A stretch of DNA of 46,108 nucleotides from a virus, in IMG/VR virus record IMGVR_UViG_3300025128_006362, positions 1 to 46,108 of that record; one strand, given 5' to 3'. Of the stretch, positions 28,727-37,117 are shown one piece after another. Under the pieces are notes generated by a model. The model did no database searches, had not been told where the DNA came from, and worked only from the letters and a program-made list of their open reading frames with translations. Positions within the stretch are counted from its first letter, which is position 1, and every line of letters starts with the position of its first letter. Made by a program: the position numbers and the translations under genes.

Positions 28727-30216
28727 TGACAAAGGAACTTAGCAATCTCGTTGCAGAAAGAGCTGTTCTTGCTGGACTTATCCAGCATGGAAGCGATGCG
28801 TTTATTGATATCAATGGAACAATAGACAAAAAATCTTTTACTTCAGAAGAAAACCAAATAGTTTGGGCGTGTCTTCAAAAGCTATTTGAAAATTCAGACA
28901 CGGTTGATTTGCCCACTTTGTATGGGGCTGCTAAAGCTATCAACCTAGACTCCGTATTCATGGAGCGCGTTCCTAAAGATTATTATAAACGTCTTTCATC
29001 AATAAGCGTAGAACTAAGCAATGTCAAGCATCAAGCATTAACCCTTTGTAAGTTTGACATAGCAAGAGATGTTTATTTGACAGCATCTCAAATACAAAGA
29101 AACATCAGTGAAATCACTGGCGATGAAACAATAAGCCAGATAATAAGCATTGGTGAAACCCCCTTCTTTGATTTCTCTGCCAGTCTTAATAACCAAGCTG
29201 AAAATGCCCCTGTTCATATCGGGGATGAAATTGATGAATACGTCCAACACTTAATCGACAACCCTTGCGAAATGATGGGTATAAGCACTGGTTTCCCACG
29301 TTTTGACAAAGCTATTGGGGGTGGGTTAAGGAGGGGTAATGTAGACCTAATTGGTGCTAGAGCAAAGGCTGGTAAAAGTTTATTCGCAGATAGTGTCGCA
29401 CTGCACGTTGCGGGAAGCTTGGGTATTCCAGTTTTAATGCTCGATACGGAAATGTCTAAAGAAGACCATATCCATCGTTTACTTGGAAACATAACCGACA
29501 TTCCAATCAATGACATTTCGACAGGGAAATTTGGTAAATCCCAAGGGCTGCAAGAGAGGGTTCGTCAAGGCGTAGAAAAACTAAAAAGCATACCCTATAA
29601 GTATGTTACCATTGCTGGTATGGATTTTGATGAAACCCTAGCCGTTATGAGACGATGGAAAGAAAGAGAAGTTGGCAAAGACGAAAACGGAAAAACTAAG
29701 CCATGCTTAATTATTTATGATTACCTAAAGCTAACCAGCTCTTCTCAAGTAAACAACATGAAAGAATTTGAAGCCCTTGGCTACCAAATGCAGAGCTTAG
29801 TTAACTTTGCAATCAAGGAAAACGTTCCTTGCTTGTCGTTCGTGCAATTAAACAGAGATGGTTTAACGCGCGAGTCTGAAGATGTCATTAGTGGATCAGA
29901 TAGGCTTTCTTGGTTTTGTAGTAGCCTTACACTATTCAAAAAGAAATCAGACGAAGAGTTAGCAGAAGATGCTGGAGCTAGTGGTAACAGAAAACTAATT
30001 CCCTTGATTGCTCGTCATGGCGGTGGTCTTTCTGATGACTTTGATTATATCAACATGAATCTGAATGGTGATTTCGGAAGAATAGACGAAGGCTTTACAA
30101 AGTCTGAATACGTTTTAGCCAACAAGAAAAAGAAAGAAGGGTTTGACAACAGCGTACATAGTGGAGAAGAAGGATTTACTATAGAAGAAGAGATTGACCC
30201 GGAGAAACCATTTTGA
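28726..30216 (+). CDS. dnaB: DnaB-like replicative helicase
   Basis: The 496-residue protein has an N-terminal DnaB-type helical domain and a RecA-like motor with Walker A GARAKAGKS (about 214-222), LMLDTEMS (H1a), CLIIYDYLKL (Walker B) and SFVQLNRDG (H3). It is the 5'-3' fork helicase and should pair with the primase encoded just downstream. The C-terminus is acidic (FTIEEEIDPEKPF), as in phage helicases that bind primase or SSB. The stop overlaps the primase TTG by 4 bases. Confidence 0.9.
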   Translation: MTKELSNLVAERAVLAGLIQHGSDAFIDINGTIDKKSFTSEENQIVWACLQKLFENSDTVDLPTLYGAAKAINLDSVFMERVPKDYYKRLSSISVELSNVKHQALTLCKFDIARDVYLTASQIQRNISEITGDETISQIISIGETPFFDFSASLNNQAENAPVHIGDEIDEYVQHLIDNPCEMMGISTGFPRFDKAIGGGLRRGNVDLIGARAKAGKSLFADSVALHVAGSLGIPVLMLDTEMSKEDHIHRLLGNITDIPINDISTGKFGKSQGLQERVRQGVEKLKSIPYKYVTIAGMDFDETLAVMRRWKEREVGKDENGKTKPCLIIYDYLKLTSSSQVNNMKEFEALGYQMQSLVNFAIKENVPCLSFVQLNRDGLTRESEDVISGSDRLSWFCSSLTLFKKKSDEELAEDAGASGNRKLIPLIARHGGGLSDDFDYINMNLNGDFGRIDEGFTKSEYVLANKKKKEGFDNSVHSGEEGFTIEEEIDPEKPF

Positions 30217-31271
30217 GAAAGCTTTCAACAAAAGAACTGAAAAAGCTTTCAGACTTGATTGCAGCTAATATAGTACCTATACTTTCTACAAGGTTTAATA
30301 TAGAAGTTAATGACTTTGGCGACTATATTTCTTGTGCTTGTCCAGTACACGAAGGAGATAACCCAAACGCTTTTACAATGAACGTTGAGGTTGACCATCC
30401 TTATTTTGGATTATGGAAGTGCTGGACTCAGGACTGTCACGAAGATTGTATAAATACACCAGTTGGGCTAATTCGTGTTTTGCTTTCCACAACTTCAGAA
30501 AAAAATGTTTCATTTGATGAAACCGTTGAGTACTGCATGAAATTAGTAGAAACCAACTTTGAAGATCTAAACAAGGGTTCTAGCTCAGTTGACTTTAGCA
30601 ATAGACCTTCTAGACTTCAAAAAGCTTTTGAAAAAAGAGAAAAAAACAAATCAAAAGGAATCTCAAGAAGCTTGGTTAGAAACTCCTTACAGCGTCCTGC
30701 TGAATATTATTTAAAGAGAGGGTATTCAAAGGAGGTTTTAGACCAGTTCGATGTTGGCGTTTGTGAAGACTCCAATAAGCAAATGCGAAATAGAGTTGTA
30801 GCTCCTGTATATGACGACGACTTTGAATGCATGGTTGGTTGTGTTGGTAGGGTTATGCACGAAAATTACAATGGGAGAAAATGGATCAACTCAAAAGAGT
30901 TTTATGCCGGAGCTTGGCTTTATGGGTATTGGTTGTCAAAAGATCATATTCGTAAAACACGAACGGCAATTCTTGTTGAAGGACAGGGAGATGTCTGGAG
31001 ACTGTGGGAGGCTGGTATAACAAACGTTGTGGGTATGTTTGGGTCTAGCTTAACAGACACGCAAGCAAGGATACTTGAAACCTCTGGCGCTTTTACGCTA
31101 GTATTACTAACAGACAATGACGAAGCAGGACAAAAAGCCAAGAAAGGCATTAGAAAAAAATGCGAAAGAACTTTTAACATAGTTGAAATTGATGTTCCAA
31201 CCAAAGATGTTGGAGAGATGACCATTGAACAAATTACTCAAGAACTAAAGCCCAAACTACAGGAAGTATAA
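30213..31271 (+). CDS. dnaG: DnaG-type primase, TTG start
   Basis: The 352-residue protein has a CHC2 zinc finger (Cys43, His46, Cys70, Cys75: CPVH ... KCWTQDC) and a TOPRIM domain with AILVEGQGDVWRL and LLTDNDEAGQKA. It lacks the long helicase-binding C-domain of bacterial DnaG. It makes RNA primers at the fork. The TTG start has GGAG 8 bases upstream and a TTGA overlap with the helicase stop, so the two are coupled. Confidence 0.88.
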   Translation: MRKLSTKELKKLSDLIAANIVPILSTRFNIEVNDFGDYISCACPVHEGDNPNAFTMNVEVDHPYFGLWKCWTQDCHEDCINTPVGLIRVLLSTTSEKNVSFDETVEYCMKLVETNFEDLNKGSSSVDFSNRPSRLQKAFEKREKNKSKGISRSLVRNSLQRPAEYYLKRGYSKEVLDQFDVGVCEDSNKQMRNRVVAPVYDDDFECMVGCVGRVMHENYNGRKWINSKEFYAGAWLYGYWLSKDHIRKTRTAILVEGQGDVWRLWEAGITNVVGMFGSSLTDTQARILETSGAFTLVLLTDNDEAGQKAKKGIRKKCERTFNIVEIDVPTKDVGEMTIEQITQELKPKLQEV

Positions 31272-31272
31272 A

Positions 31273-32034
31273 ATGACAAATATCCTAGGTCTGTCTGGAA
31301 GAAAGCAAAGCGGAAAAACGACATGCTCTACTTTTTTGCATGGTTATCAGTTGAGATTTAATGATGTGGTTGAAAAGTTCTTGATGGACGATGAAGGCAA
31401 TCTAATAGTCAACGCCAAGCAGATTAATGAAAAGGGCGAAGAGGTGGAAGGCATGGGCTTTCTAGACATCGAAAGAAAAGATCCAGAGTTTATGGAATAT
31501 GCCCAAAGAACGGTATGGCCTTACGTTAGGTCTTTTAGTTTTGCAGACCCACTTAAAGTAATCGCTATTGAACTGTTTGGATTAAAGATGGAACAATGTT
31601 ATGGAACAGACGAAGATAAAAATACCCCTGTAAACATTAAGTGGGAAAACATGCTCAGCACCACAGATAAAACCGGATTTATGACAGCTAGAGAATTCTT
31701 GCAATGTTTTGGTACGGATGTTTGCAGAAAAATCAAAGACGATATTTGGGTTGCAAGCTGTATTAGCAGGATGCTAACCAGCGGAACAGAACTGGCTATA
31801 GTTCCAGACATTCGATTTCCAAACGAAGTGGAAGCCATACAAAAAGCTGGTGGTAAAGTTATACGCTTAACCAGATCACCACACGAAGATGAACACCCAA
31901 GCGAAACATCACTAGATAACCATAAAGGATTCGATCATGTTATAAACAACAAAGATATGAACATAGATGAAACTAACATGGACTTACTCAAAACACTCAG
32001 GGAATGGGGATGGCTGAAAACCAAAAGCTCATAA
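31273..32034 (+). CDS. Deoxynucleoside monophosphate kinase
   Basis: The 253-residue protein has a P-loop GLSGRKQSGKTT (6-17), FSFADPLK, TAREFLQCFGTDVCR and the late IVPDIRFPNEVEAI plus GGKVIRLTR, the pattern of T4 gp1-type dNMP kinases. It phosphorylates dNMPs, including those from dCMP deaminase, to dNDPs. It starts 1 base after primase and overlaps the next gene by 25. Confidence 0.82.
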   Translation: MTNILGLSGRKQSGKTTCSTFLHGYQLRFNDVVEKFLMDDEGNLIVNAKQINEKGEEVEGMGFLDIERKDPEFMEYAQRTVWPYVRSFSFADPLKVIAIELFGLKMEQCYGTDEDKNTPVNIKWENMLSTTDKTGFMTAREFLQCFGTDVCRKIKDDIWVASCISRMLTSGTELAIVPDIRFPNEVEAIQKAGGKVIRLTRSPHEDEHPSETSLDNHKGFDHVINNKDMNIDETNMDLLKTLREWGWLKTKSS

Positions 32035-32585
32035 GTATACCGTGGGACGCACGGATGGTTGAACAAGCACAAACAAAAGCAAAAAAATTAGGGAGAATAA
32101 ATAACTCAATATTAAAAGGCGGTGGAAACGCTGCTGGATATCTTGGAGAAGAAGCGGTGGCCGCTTACATTGGCGCAAAAATAACCAGTTGCAATAAAGG
32201 TAGTGACAAGTACGACTACGATATTGTAGCTAAAGACGGTCGCAGAATAGAAGTAAAAACAAAACGAAGAACAGTCAAGCCTTTAGATTATTACGATGTT
32301 TCAGTCGCAAAAACAAGTACACATCAAAGGCCAGATTTATATATTTTTGTAAGTATACATTTTGAAAATATGACGATGGAAGCGGGAAAGCGCATTTATC
32401 GTGGTATTAAAGATATTTCGATAGTAGGGCAGGCAGAGCCTGAAGATTACTTTGCTAGAGCAAAGATTTGGAAAAGCGGCGAAATTGATAATAGAAACGG
32501 TTTTAAAACTCACGTAGATATGTACAACTTGCCCATATCGGAAATTGACCCATTAGATGATAGTTTGTTACCACAGAAGCAGTAG
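32010..32585 (+). CDS. PD-(D/E)XK nuclease-like protein
   Basis: The 191-residue protein has a helix AAGYLGEEAVAAYIG, then YDYDIVAKDGRRIEVKTKRR: Asp, then E-x-K on a hairpin, the PD-(D/E)XK core. It is likely a structure-specific or resection nuclease in the replication block, though restriction-type activity cannot be excluded. The start could be 32004 or 32010. It overlaps the kinase by 25 bases. Confidence 0.6.
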   Translation: MAENQKLISIPWDARMVEQAQTKAKKLGRINNSILKGGGNAAGYLGEEAVAAYIGAKITSCNKGSDKYDYDIVAKDGRRIEVKTKRRTVKPLDYYDVSVAKTSTHQRPDLYIFVSIHFENMTMEAGKRIYRGIKDISIVGQAEPEDYFARAKIWKSGEIDNRNGFKTHVDMYNLPISEIDPLDDSLLPQKQ

Positions 32586-33570
32586 TCTTGGAACTTTAGA
32601 ATTTTGTCAGCAAAAGTACTTTTTGCAATACAATCTTTCCTTCAAGGATAAAACCAACAAAAAGGCCTTGATGGGAACTATAGTTCACAAGGTTATGCAA
32701 ACTCTTGGAGACAAGAAGATTGCAATGAACAAAGGTCTTGACGTTGTAGAAGATGACGAGACAGGAAAAACGCTAACCCTTAAAGAGTGCGATGACTTAA
32801 AGCTGTTAAACGACTTGGCTTTCGATTACTACTCATCTAGCTTTCCAGAAGTAAACATAACAGAAGCAGATAAGAGAACCTGTCTAAAGTGGGCAGAAAA
32901 AGCCGTGGCTTATGAAGGAGGAGTATTAGACCCAAGAAACCAAGAAGTGTTTGCGACCGAACTATTTTTTGACTTTGAAATAAAAAAACCTTGGGCAAAA
33001 TATTCTTATGATCTTGGCGGCAAAACAATCGAGGGGTATCTATCAATCAAAGGAACGGTAGATCTCATATTAAAACAATCAGAAGATTACTACGAAATCC
33101 TAGATTATAAAACGGGCAAAAGAATAGACTGGGCAACAGGAGAAGAGAAGACATACGAAAAGCTTCAAAAAGATACGCAGCTTCTTTTGTATTATTACGC
33201 CCTAAGAAACATGTACCCAGAACGTGAGTTTTCAATCAGTATTTACTATATAAATGCTGGCGGCTTATTCTCGATGGCCTTCGACGAAGAAGACTACCAG
33301 AAAGCCGAAGACATACTCAGGAAAAAATTTGAACAGATAAGAAACACTCAACACCCCAAACTTCTATCTAATAAAAACGCCCACTGGAAATGCCAAAAGC
33401 TTTGCAAGTTCAGTGAGCCTTATAAAGATACAGGAAAAAGCCTGTGTCAACACATACGAGATGAAGTCATAAAAAAGGGTGTAAATCAAGTTGTTGAAGA
33501 GTACGGAAATATTGAAAAAATAACCACCTACGGAGACGGCGGTGGAAGATTAGCGGATAAGAAAAAATGA
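32557..33570 (+). CDS. RecB/Cas4-like nuclease, likely with 4Fe-4S cysteines
   Basis: The 337-residue protein has the RecB/Cas4 layout. An N-terminal RSSSLGTLEFCQQKYFLQY has one cysteine; GTIVHKVM follows; the PD-(D/E)XK core reads GTVDLI ... YEILDYKTGK; QLLLYYYAL is motif QxxxY. A C-terminal CQKLC ... C group adds cysteines. One N-terminal plus three C-terminal cysteines is the cluster pattern of AddB/Cas4. It probably resects DNA ends for recombination. No Cas1/Cas2 or CRISPR is near. Confidence 0.8.
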   Translation: MIVCYHRSSSLGTLEFCQQKYFLQYNLSFKDKTNKKALMGTIVHKVMQTLGDKKIAMNKGLDVVEDDETGKTLTLKECDDLKLLNDLAFDYYSSSFPEVNITEADKRTCLKWAEKAVAYEGGVLDPRNQEVFATELFFDFEIKKPWAKYSYDLGGKTIEGYLSIKGTVDLILKQSEDYYEILDYKTGKRIDWATGEEKTYEKLQKDTQLLLYYYALRNMYPEREFSISIYYINAGGLFSMAFDEEDYQKAEDILRKKFEQIRNTQHPKLLSNKNAHWKCQKLCKFSEPYKDTGKSLCQHIRDEVIKKGVNQVVEEYGNIEKITTYGDGGGRLADKKK

Positions 33571-35480
33571 ATTGGACACCTCTACACTTGCATACGCACT
33601 ACAGCCTCCTAGATGGTCTCTCAAAGCCCTCACAGGTTGCCTCACGGTGCGAAAAGCTTGGCTTTGAATCCTGTGCATTAACCGACCACGGCACTATATC
33701 GGGCGCTGTGGCCTTCACGCAGGCTATGAAGAAAAAGAATATTAAACCAATACTCGGATGCGAGTTCTACCTAAGCCAGCAAGATTGTACAATCAAGTCT
33801 GACAAAAATAGAAGCCTCAGTCATCTTTGCGTATTGGCTAAAAACAGGCAGGGTTGGGATAGTTTAATCCAAGCCGTGTCCAAAAGTAATGATGAAGAAA
33901 ACTTTTATTATAGACCCCGATTAGATTTACAGACATTGGGTCAGTTTGCAAACGGTAATATCATTGCTTTTAGTGGTCATCTTGGAAGCGACTTGGCAAA
34001 TGCTATATTTGCCGATGCAAAGTCGGCTTATAGTGCGCCCACAGAAGATGAGGCTAAAAGATATGTACATCCCGATTGGGTTGACAACGTATTGCTACTA
34101 GCAAACAAATACAGAGACATTTTTGGAAAAGATAATTTCTTTCTTGAAATTCAAGCCATAGATCAAGAAAACTCTCCTGCCGCATCTTTGGTTGTTCAGG
34201 GGCTAAGATATATAGCCAAAAAATATAAATTTGAAACAGTTGCTACAGCAGATTCTCATTATCCAGAAAAGCAAGACGCTGGAGATCAACTACTTCTTCT
34301 TTGCTCTGCAATGAAAACAACCCTGCGGGGAATTAAGAAGAGACTCCAAGAAAATGGCGATGTTGCCTTTGGTGGGTTTATGAAATCAAACAATTTTCAT
34401 ATACCTTCACTAGAAGAAATAGAGGCTGTAAACACATCTCATGAAATTGCAAACACAATGCAAATTGCAAGCATGTGTGAAGACTACAATATCCTTGGTA
34501 AGCCAATGCTTCCTAAGTTTAGTTGTCCTGAAGACAAATCAGAAGAAGAACATTTACGACAGCTTTGTAGAGATGGTTGGCTTTCCAGACTAGCACCAAC
34601 AGGCAGGGTTAACACCCAGTCAGCAAAAGATTTATATACAGAAAGAATTAAAGCAGAGCTTGATGTAATTAGTGATGCCAATTTGTCTGGCTATTTTTTA
34701 ATAGTAAGAGATATTGTAAACAGTGTTCACAGCAAGAATCATATTCCGGGGCCGGGAAGAGGTTCTGCTGCCGGATGTTTAGTATCATATTTAGTAGGTA
34801 TCACACAAGTAGATCCAATAGAATATGGATTAATCTTTGAGCGCTTTTATAATGCTGGACGAAATACGGATAATCACATATCTTTGCCAGATATCGACAT
34901 TGATGTTCCCGCATCCAAGCGTGACGAAACAATTGATTATATACGAAATAAATACGGCTCAAAAAGGGTTGGTCAAATGGTTACATTTGGAAGGCTTCAA
35001 GGGCGTAGCGCCCTGAAGGAAGTTTTACGAATGAACGAGGCTTGTGGTTTTGATGAAATGAACACCATAACAAAAAGCCTACCACATGAACATGAAGTTT
35101 CTGACCAGTTAGCAGAGATGGATGACCCATCGGTTATCAAATGGACACTAATGAATCAGCCAGAAACCATGCGAGACTATTGTAGATTAAATGACGATGG
35201 TGAGCTGGAAGGTGACTATTCTAAACTTTTTGCTCAAGCCATGCGGATAGAAGGAACCTTCAAATCACAAGGCAAGCATGCAGCGGGTGTCGTTATATCT
35301 TCACACAGCTTAAATGAAGTTTGCCCGATGGTAAGAGACAAGAAGGCTTCAGAAAAAATAGCAGGGATGGAAATGAACGACTTAGAAGCTATGGGTCATG
35401 TTAAGTTTGACATATTAGGTATTTCTTTACTAGATAAAATCATGGGAGTTAGGGATCAACTCGAAGATAACAATGTTTAA
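33567..35480 (+). CDS. dnaE: DNA polymerase III alpha, N-terminal half (PHP + palm)
   Basis: The 637-residue protein has a PHP domain with intact metal motifs (HLHTHYS at 7-13, LTDHG, GCEFYL, TADSHY) and the C-family palm: GPGRGSAAG, then the catalytic pair in PDIDIDVP (Asp444 and Asp446), and the third Asp615 in HVKFDILG. It ends 22 residues after that Asp. The rest of the enzyme is the gene at 37118. All catalytic Asp residues are in this half, so the parts must join non-covalently. I see no split-intein sequence at the end. Confidence 0.93.
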   Translation: MNWTPLHLHTHYSLLDGLSKPSQVASRCEKLGFESCALTDHGTISGAVAFTQAMKKKNIKPILGCEFYLSQQDCTIKSDKNRSLSHLCVLAKNRQGWDSLIQAVSKSNDEENFYYRPRLDLQTLGQFANGNIIAFSGHLGSDLANAIFADAKSAYSAPTEDEAKRYVHPDWVDNVLLLANKYRDIFGKDNFFLEIQAIDQENSPAASLVVQGLRYIAKKYKFETVATADSHYPEKQDAGDQLLLLCSAMKTTLRGIKKRLQENGDVAFGGFMKSNNFHIPSLEEIEAVNTSHEIANTMQIASMCEDYNILGKPMLPKFSCPEDKSEEEHLRQLCRDGWLSRLAPTGRVNTQSAKDLYTERIKAELDVISDANLSGYFLIVRDIVNSVHSKNHIPGPGRGSAAGCLVSYLVGITQVDPIEYGLIFERFYNAGRNTDNHISLPDIDIDVPASKRDETIDYIRNKYGSKRVGQMVTFGRLQGRSALKEVLRMNEACGFDEMNTITKSLPHEHEVSDQLAEMDDPSVIKWTLMNQPETMRDYCRLNDDGELEGDYSKLFAQAMRIEGTFKSQGKHAAGVVISSHSLNEVCPMVRDKKASEKIAGMEMNDLEAMGHVKFDILGISLLDKIMGVRDQLEDNNV

Positions 35481-35703
35481 AAAAGAAGCAAAAAAAAGCT
35501 ACAGGCAAAGAGTAAAAGACAAAATCCAAAATGGAAGATACGAGGAATATAAAGGTCTTTCCATTTGCAAAATAAACGACTATTACCCTTTAGCAAACGG
35601 AAAAATAAAGTACCAAGTACACTCACACTTTTTTAGTGATTTGTATGAGGATGTTGAATTGGCGTTAGACAAATTTTTTGAGATTAGAAGGAAGATAAAA
35701 TGA
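35473..35703 (+). CDS. Small protein of unknown function between polymerase halves
   Basis: The 76-residue basic protein (MFKKEAKKSYRQRV ...) has a beta-rich middle (GLSICKINDYYPLANGKIKY) and a C-terminal helix (ALDKFFEIRRKI). It overlaps the polymerase N-half by 8 bases and the exonuclease by 4. No family is recognised. Confidence 0.5.
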   Translation: MFKKEAKKSYRQRVKDKIQNGRYEEYKGLSICKINDYYPLANGKIKYQVHSHFFSDLYEDVELALDKFFEIRRKIK

Positions 35704-36383
35704 ACTATAGGGATATTATTGTTTTTGACTTTGAGACTGGCTCACGCAATCCCGATAAGACACAACCTGTGCAGATTGCAGCGGTTGCTATTCACGGTAG
35801 AAAATTGACAGTTCAACCAGAGGGTTATTTTGAAAGCCTTATAAAGCCAATCTTCGATGACGAAGAGGCTATTGAAAAGGGTTTAGACCCTATTGAGGAC
35901 GAGGCTTTAGCGGTTAATGGTAAAACCAGAAAAGAACTAGCAAAAGCTCCCTCGGCTAAAACTGTCTGGAAGAAGTTTGGCAACTTCGTAAACAGGTATA
36001 ATTTCAAGGGTACTCCTTACTACGCACCCATTGCAGCCGGTTATAACATAGTTGGGTTTGATATGCCGATTGTACAGCGTATGTGCGACATGTATGGCCC
36101 AACGGATAAAAAGACGGGCAAGCAAACCCTGTTTAATAAAATCCACCGAATTGATGTAATGGATAGTGTTTGGATGTGGATGGAAAACAATGCCGACATT
36201 AATTCGCTTAGCATGGACTCAATGCGTGATTTATTTGGAATGAGTAAGGAGAATGCTCACGATGCTTTACAAGACGTAAAGGACACAGCAAATCTAATGA
36301 TAGGTTTCATGAAGCTCCACAGGCGTATCGCTCCAAAAATTAAATTTGAAAAGGCTTTTGCAGATGGAAACTTGCACATATAA
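35700..36383 (+). CDS. DnaQ-like 3'-5' exonuclease (DEDDh)
   Basis: The 227-residue protein has Exo I VFDFETGS (8-15), Exo II GYNIVGFDM and Exo III NAHDALQDVKDT (His and Asp), the full DEDDh set. It probably proofreads for the split polymerase that surrounds it. A PHP domain with metal ligands in the polymerase could give a second proofreading site. It overlaps the previous gene by 4 bases and the methyltransferase by 20. Confidence 0.88.
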   Translation: MNYRDIIVFDFETGSRNPDKTQPVQIAAVAIHGRKLTVQPEGYFESLIKPIFDDEEAIEKGLDPIEDEALAVNGKTRKELAKAPSAKTVWKKFGNFVNRYNFKGTPYYAPIAAGYNIVGFDMPIVQRMCDMYGPTDKKTGKQTLFNKIHRIDVMDSVWMWMENNADINSLSMDSMRDLFGMSKENAHDALQDVKDTANLMIGFMKLHRRIAPKIKFEKAFADGNLHI

Positions 36384-37116
36384 AAACGTTTGGGATGATC
36401 TTAACACATACGAAAAAACTGGATGGAGACAAGTTCTAGCCCACCTTCCGTGGCTGAAGCCTACTGACACCTTTCCTTTAATTAGCGATATAGTACTGCC
36501 AAATGAGTTAACAGCCTTTTATCAGTTTGGTATATACACCGGCAAAAGCGTTATCGTATCCCTCGATGCAATAAAGCAGGCTGGTAAAAAAATTGATATC
36601 GCTTATGGGTTCGATTCTTTTGAGGGGTTGCCAGAAAGAACAAACCAAGAAAGAGATGAGGTAGTTAAAAAGCATGGAGAGTATCTGTGGAAAGCTGGAG
36701 ACTATAGTTCTGACGAACTTTATGGCGTAGAGGATTCTAGGGATTTTCTACAAGGCATGTACGATAAATATCTCGACACGCCAATTAAGCTAATAAGAGG
36801 GTGGTATGAAGATACCTTAAACAAAGAAACCTTTGAAAAATACAGCCTTAAGAAAGCAGCCTATATTGATATTGATGTTGACACCTATGACTCATGTGTT
36901 GAAGTTTTAGATTTTGTTTTTTCCGAAGGCATAGCCGTGCATGGAACTATTCTTGGTTTTGATGACTGGGGAGGAACGCCCGGATGGGAAACTATGGAAG
37001 AAGGCGTATCTAAAGCTTTAAAAGAGTCTATTGAGAAGCACAACATTAACCTAGAAGTCATATGTCGTGTTGGTGATACTTACCCACAAGTTCAAGCAGT
37101 ATTTTTGGTAAAATAA
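36364..37116 (+). CDS. TylF-type class I methyltransferase
   Basis: The 250-residue protein shows TylF/macrocin O-methyltransferase features: FYQFGIYTGKSV (SAM loop region), IAYGFDSFEGLPE, AYIDIDVDTYDSC and LGFDDWGGTPGW. Family members methylate sugar hydroxyls with a metal-aided Asp pair. It lies between the halves of a DNA polymerase, where a sugar methyltransferase is unexpected, and could act with the glycosyltransferases elsewhere in the window. The ATG at 36364 is preferred over the TTG at 36346. Confidence 0.75.
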   Translation: METCTYKNVWDDLNTYEKTGWRQVLAHLPWLKPTDTFPLISDIVLPNELTAFYQFGIYTGKSVIVSLDAIKQAGKKIDIAYGFDSFEGLPERTNQERDEVVKKHGEYLWKAGDYSSDELYGVEDSRDFLQGMYDKYLDTPIKLIRGWYEDTLNKETFEKYSLKKAAYIDIDVDTYDSCVEVLDFVFSEGIAVHGTILGFDDWGGTPGWETMEEGVSKALKESIEKHNINLEVICRVGDTYPQVQAVFLVK

Positions 37117-37117
37117 A

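Noticed and set aside
32557-33570. CRISPR-Cas locus suggested by a Cas4-like nuclease
   Set aside because: No repeat array, Cas1 or Cas2 is present; the neighbours are replication genes.
35400-35480. Split intein at the polymerase III junction, as in cyanobacterial DnaE
   Set aside because: The N-half ends shortly after the palm with no intein N-block, and the C-half starts directly with polymerase sequence.
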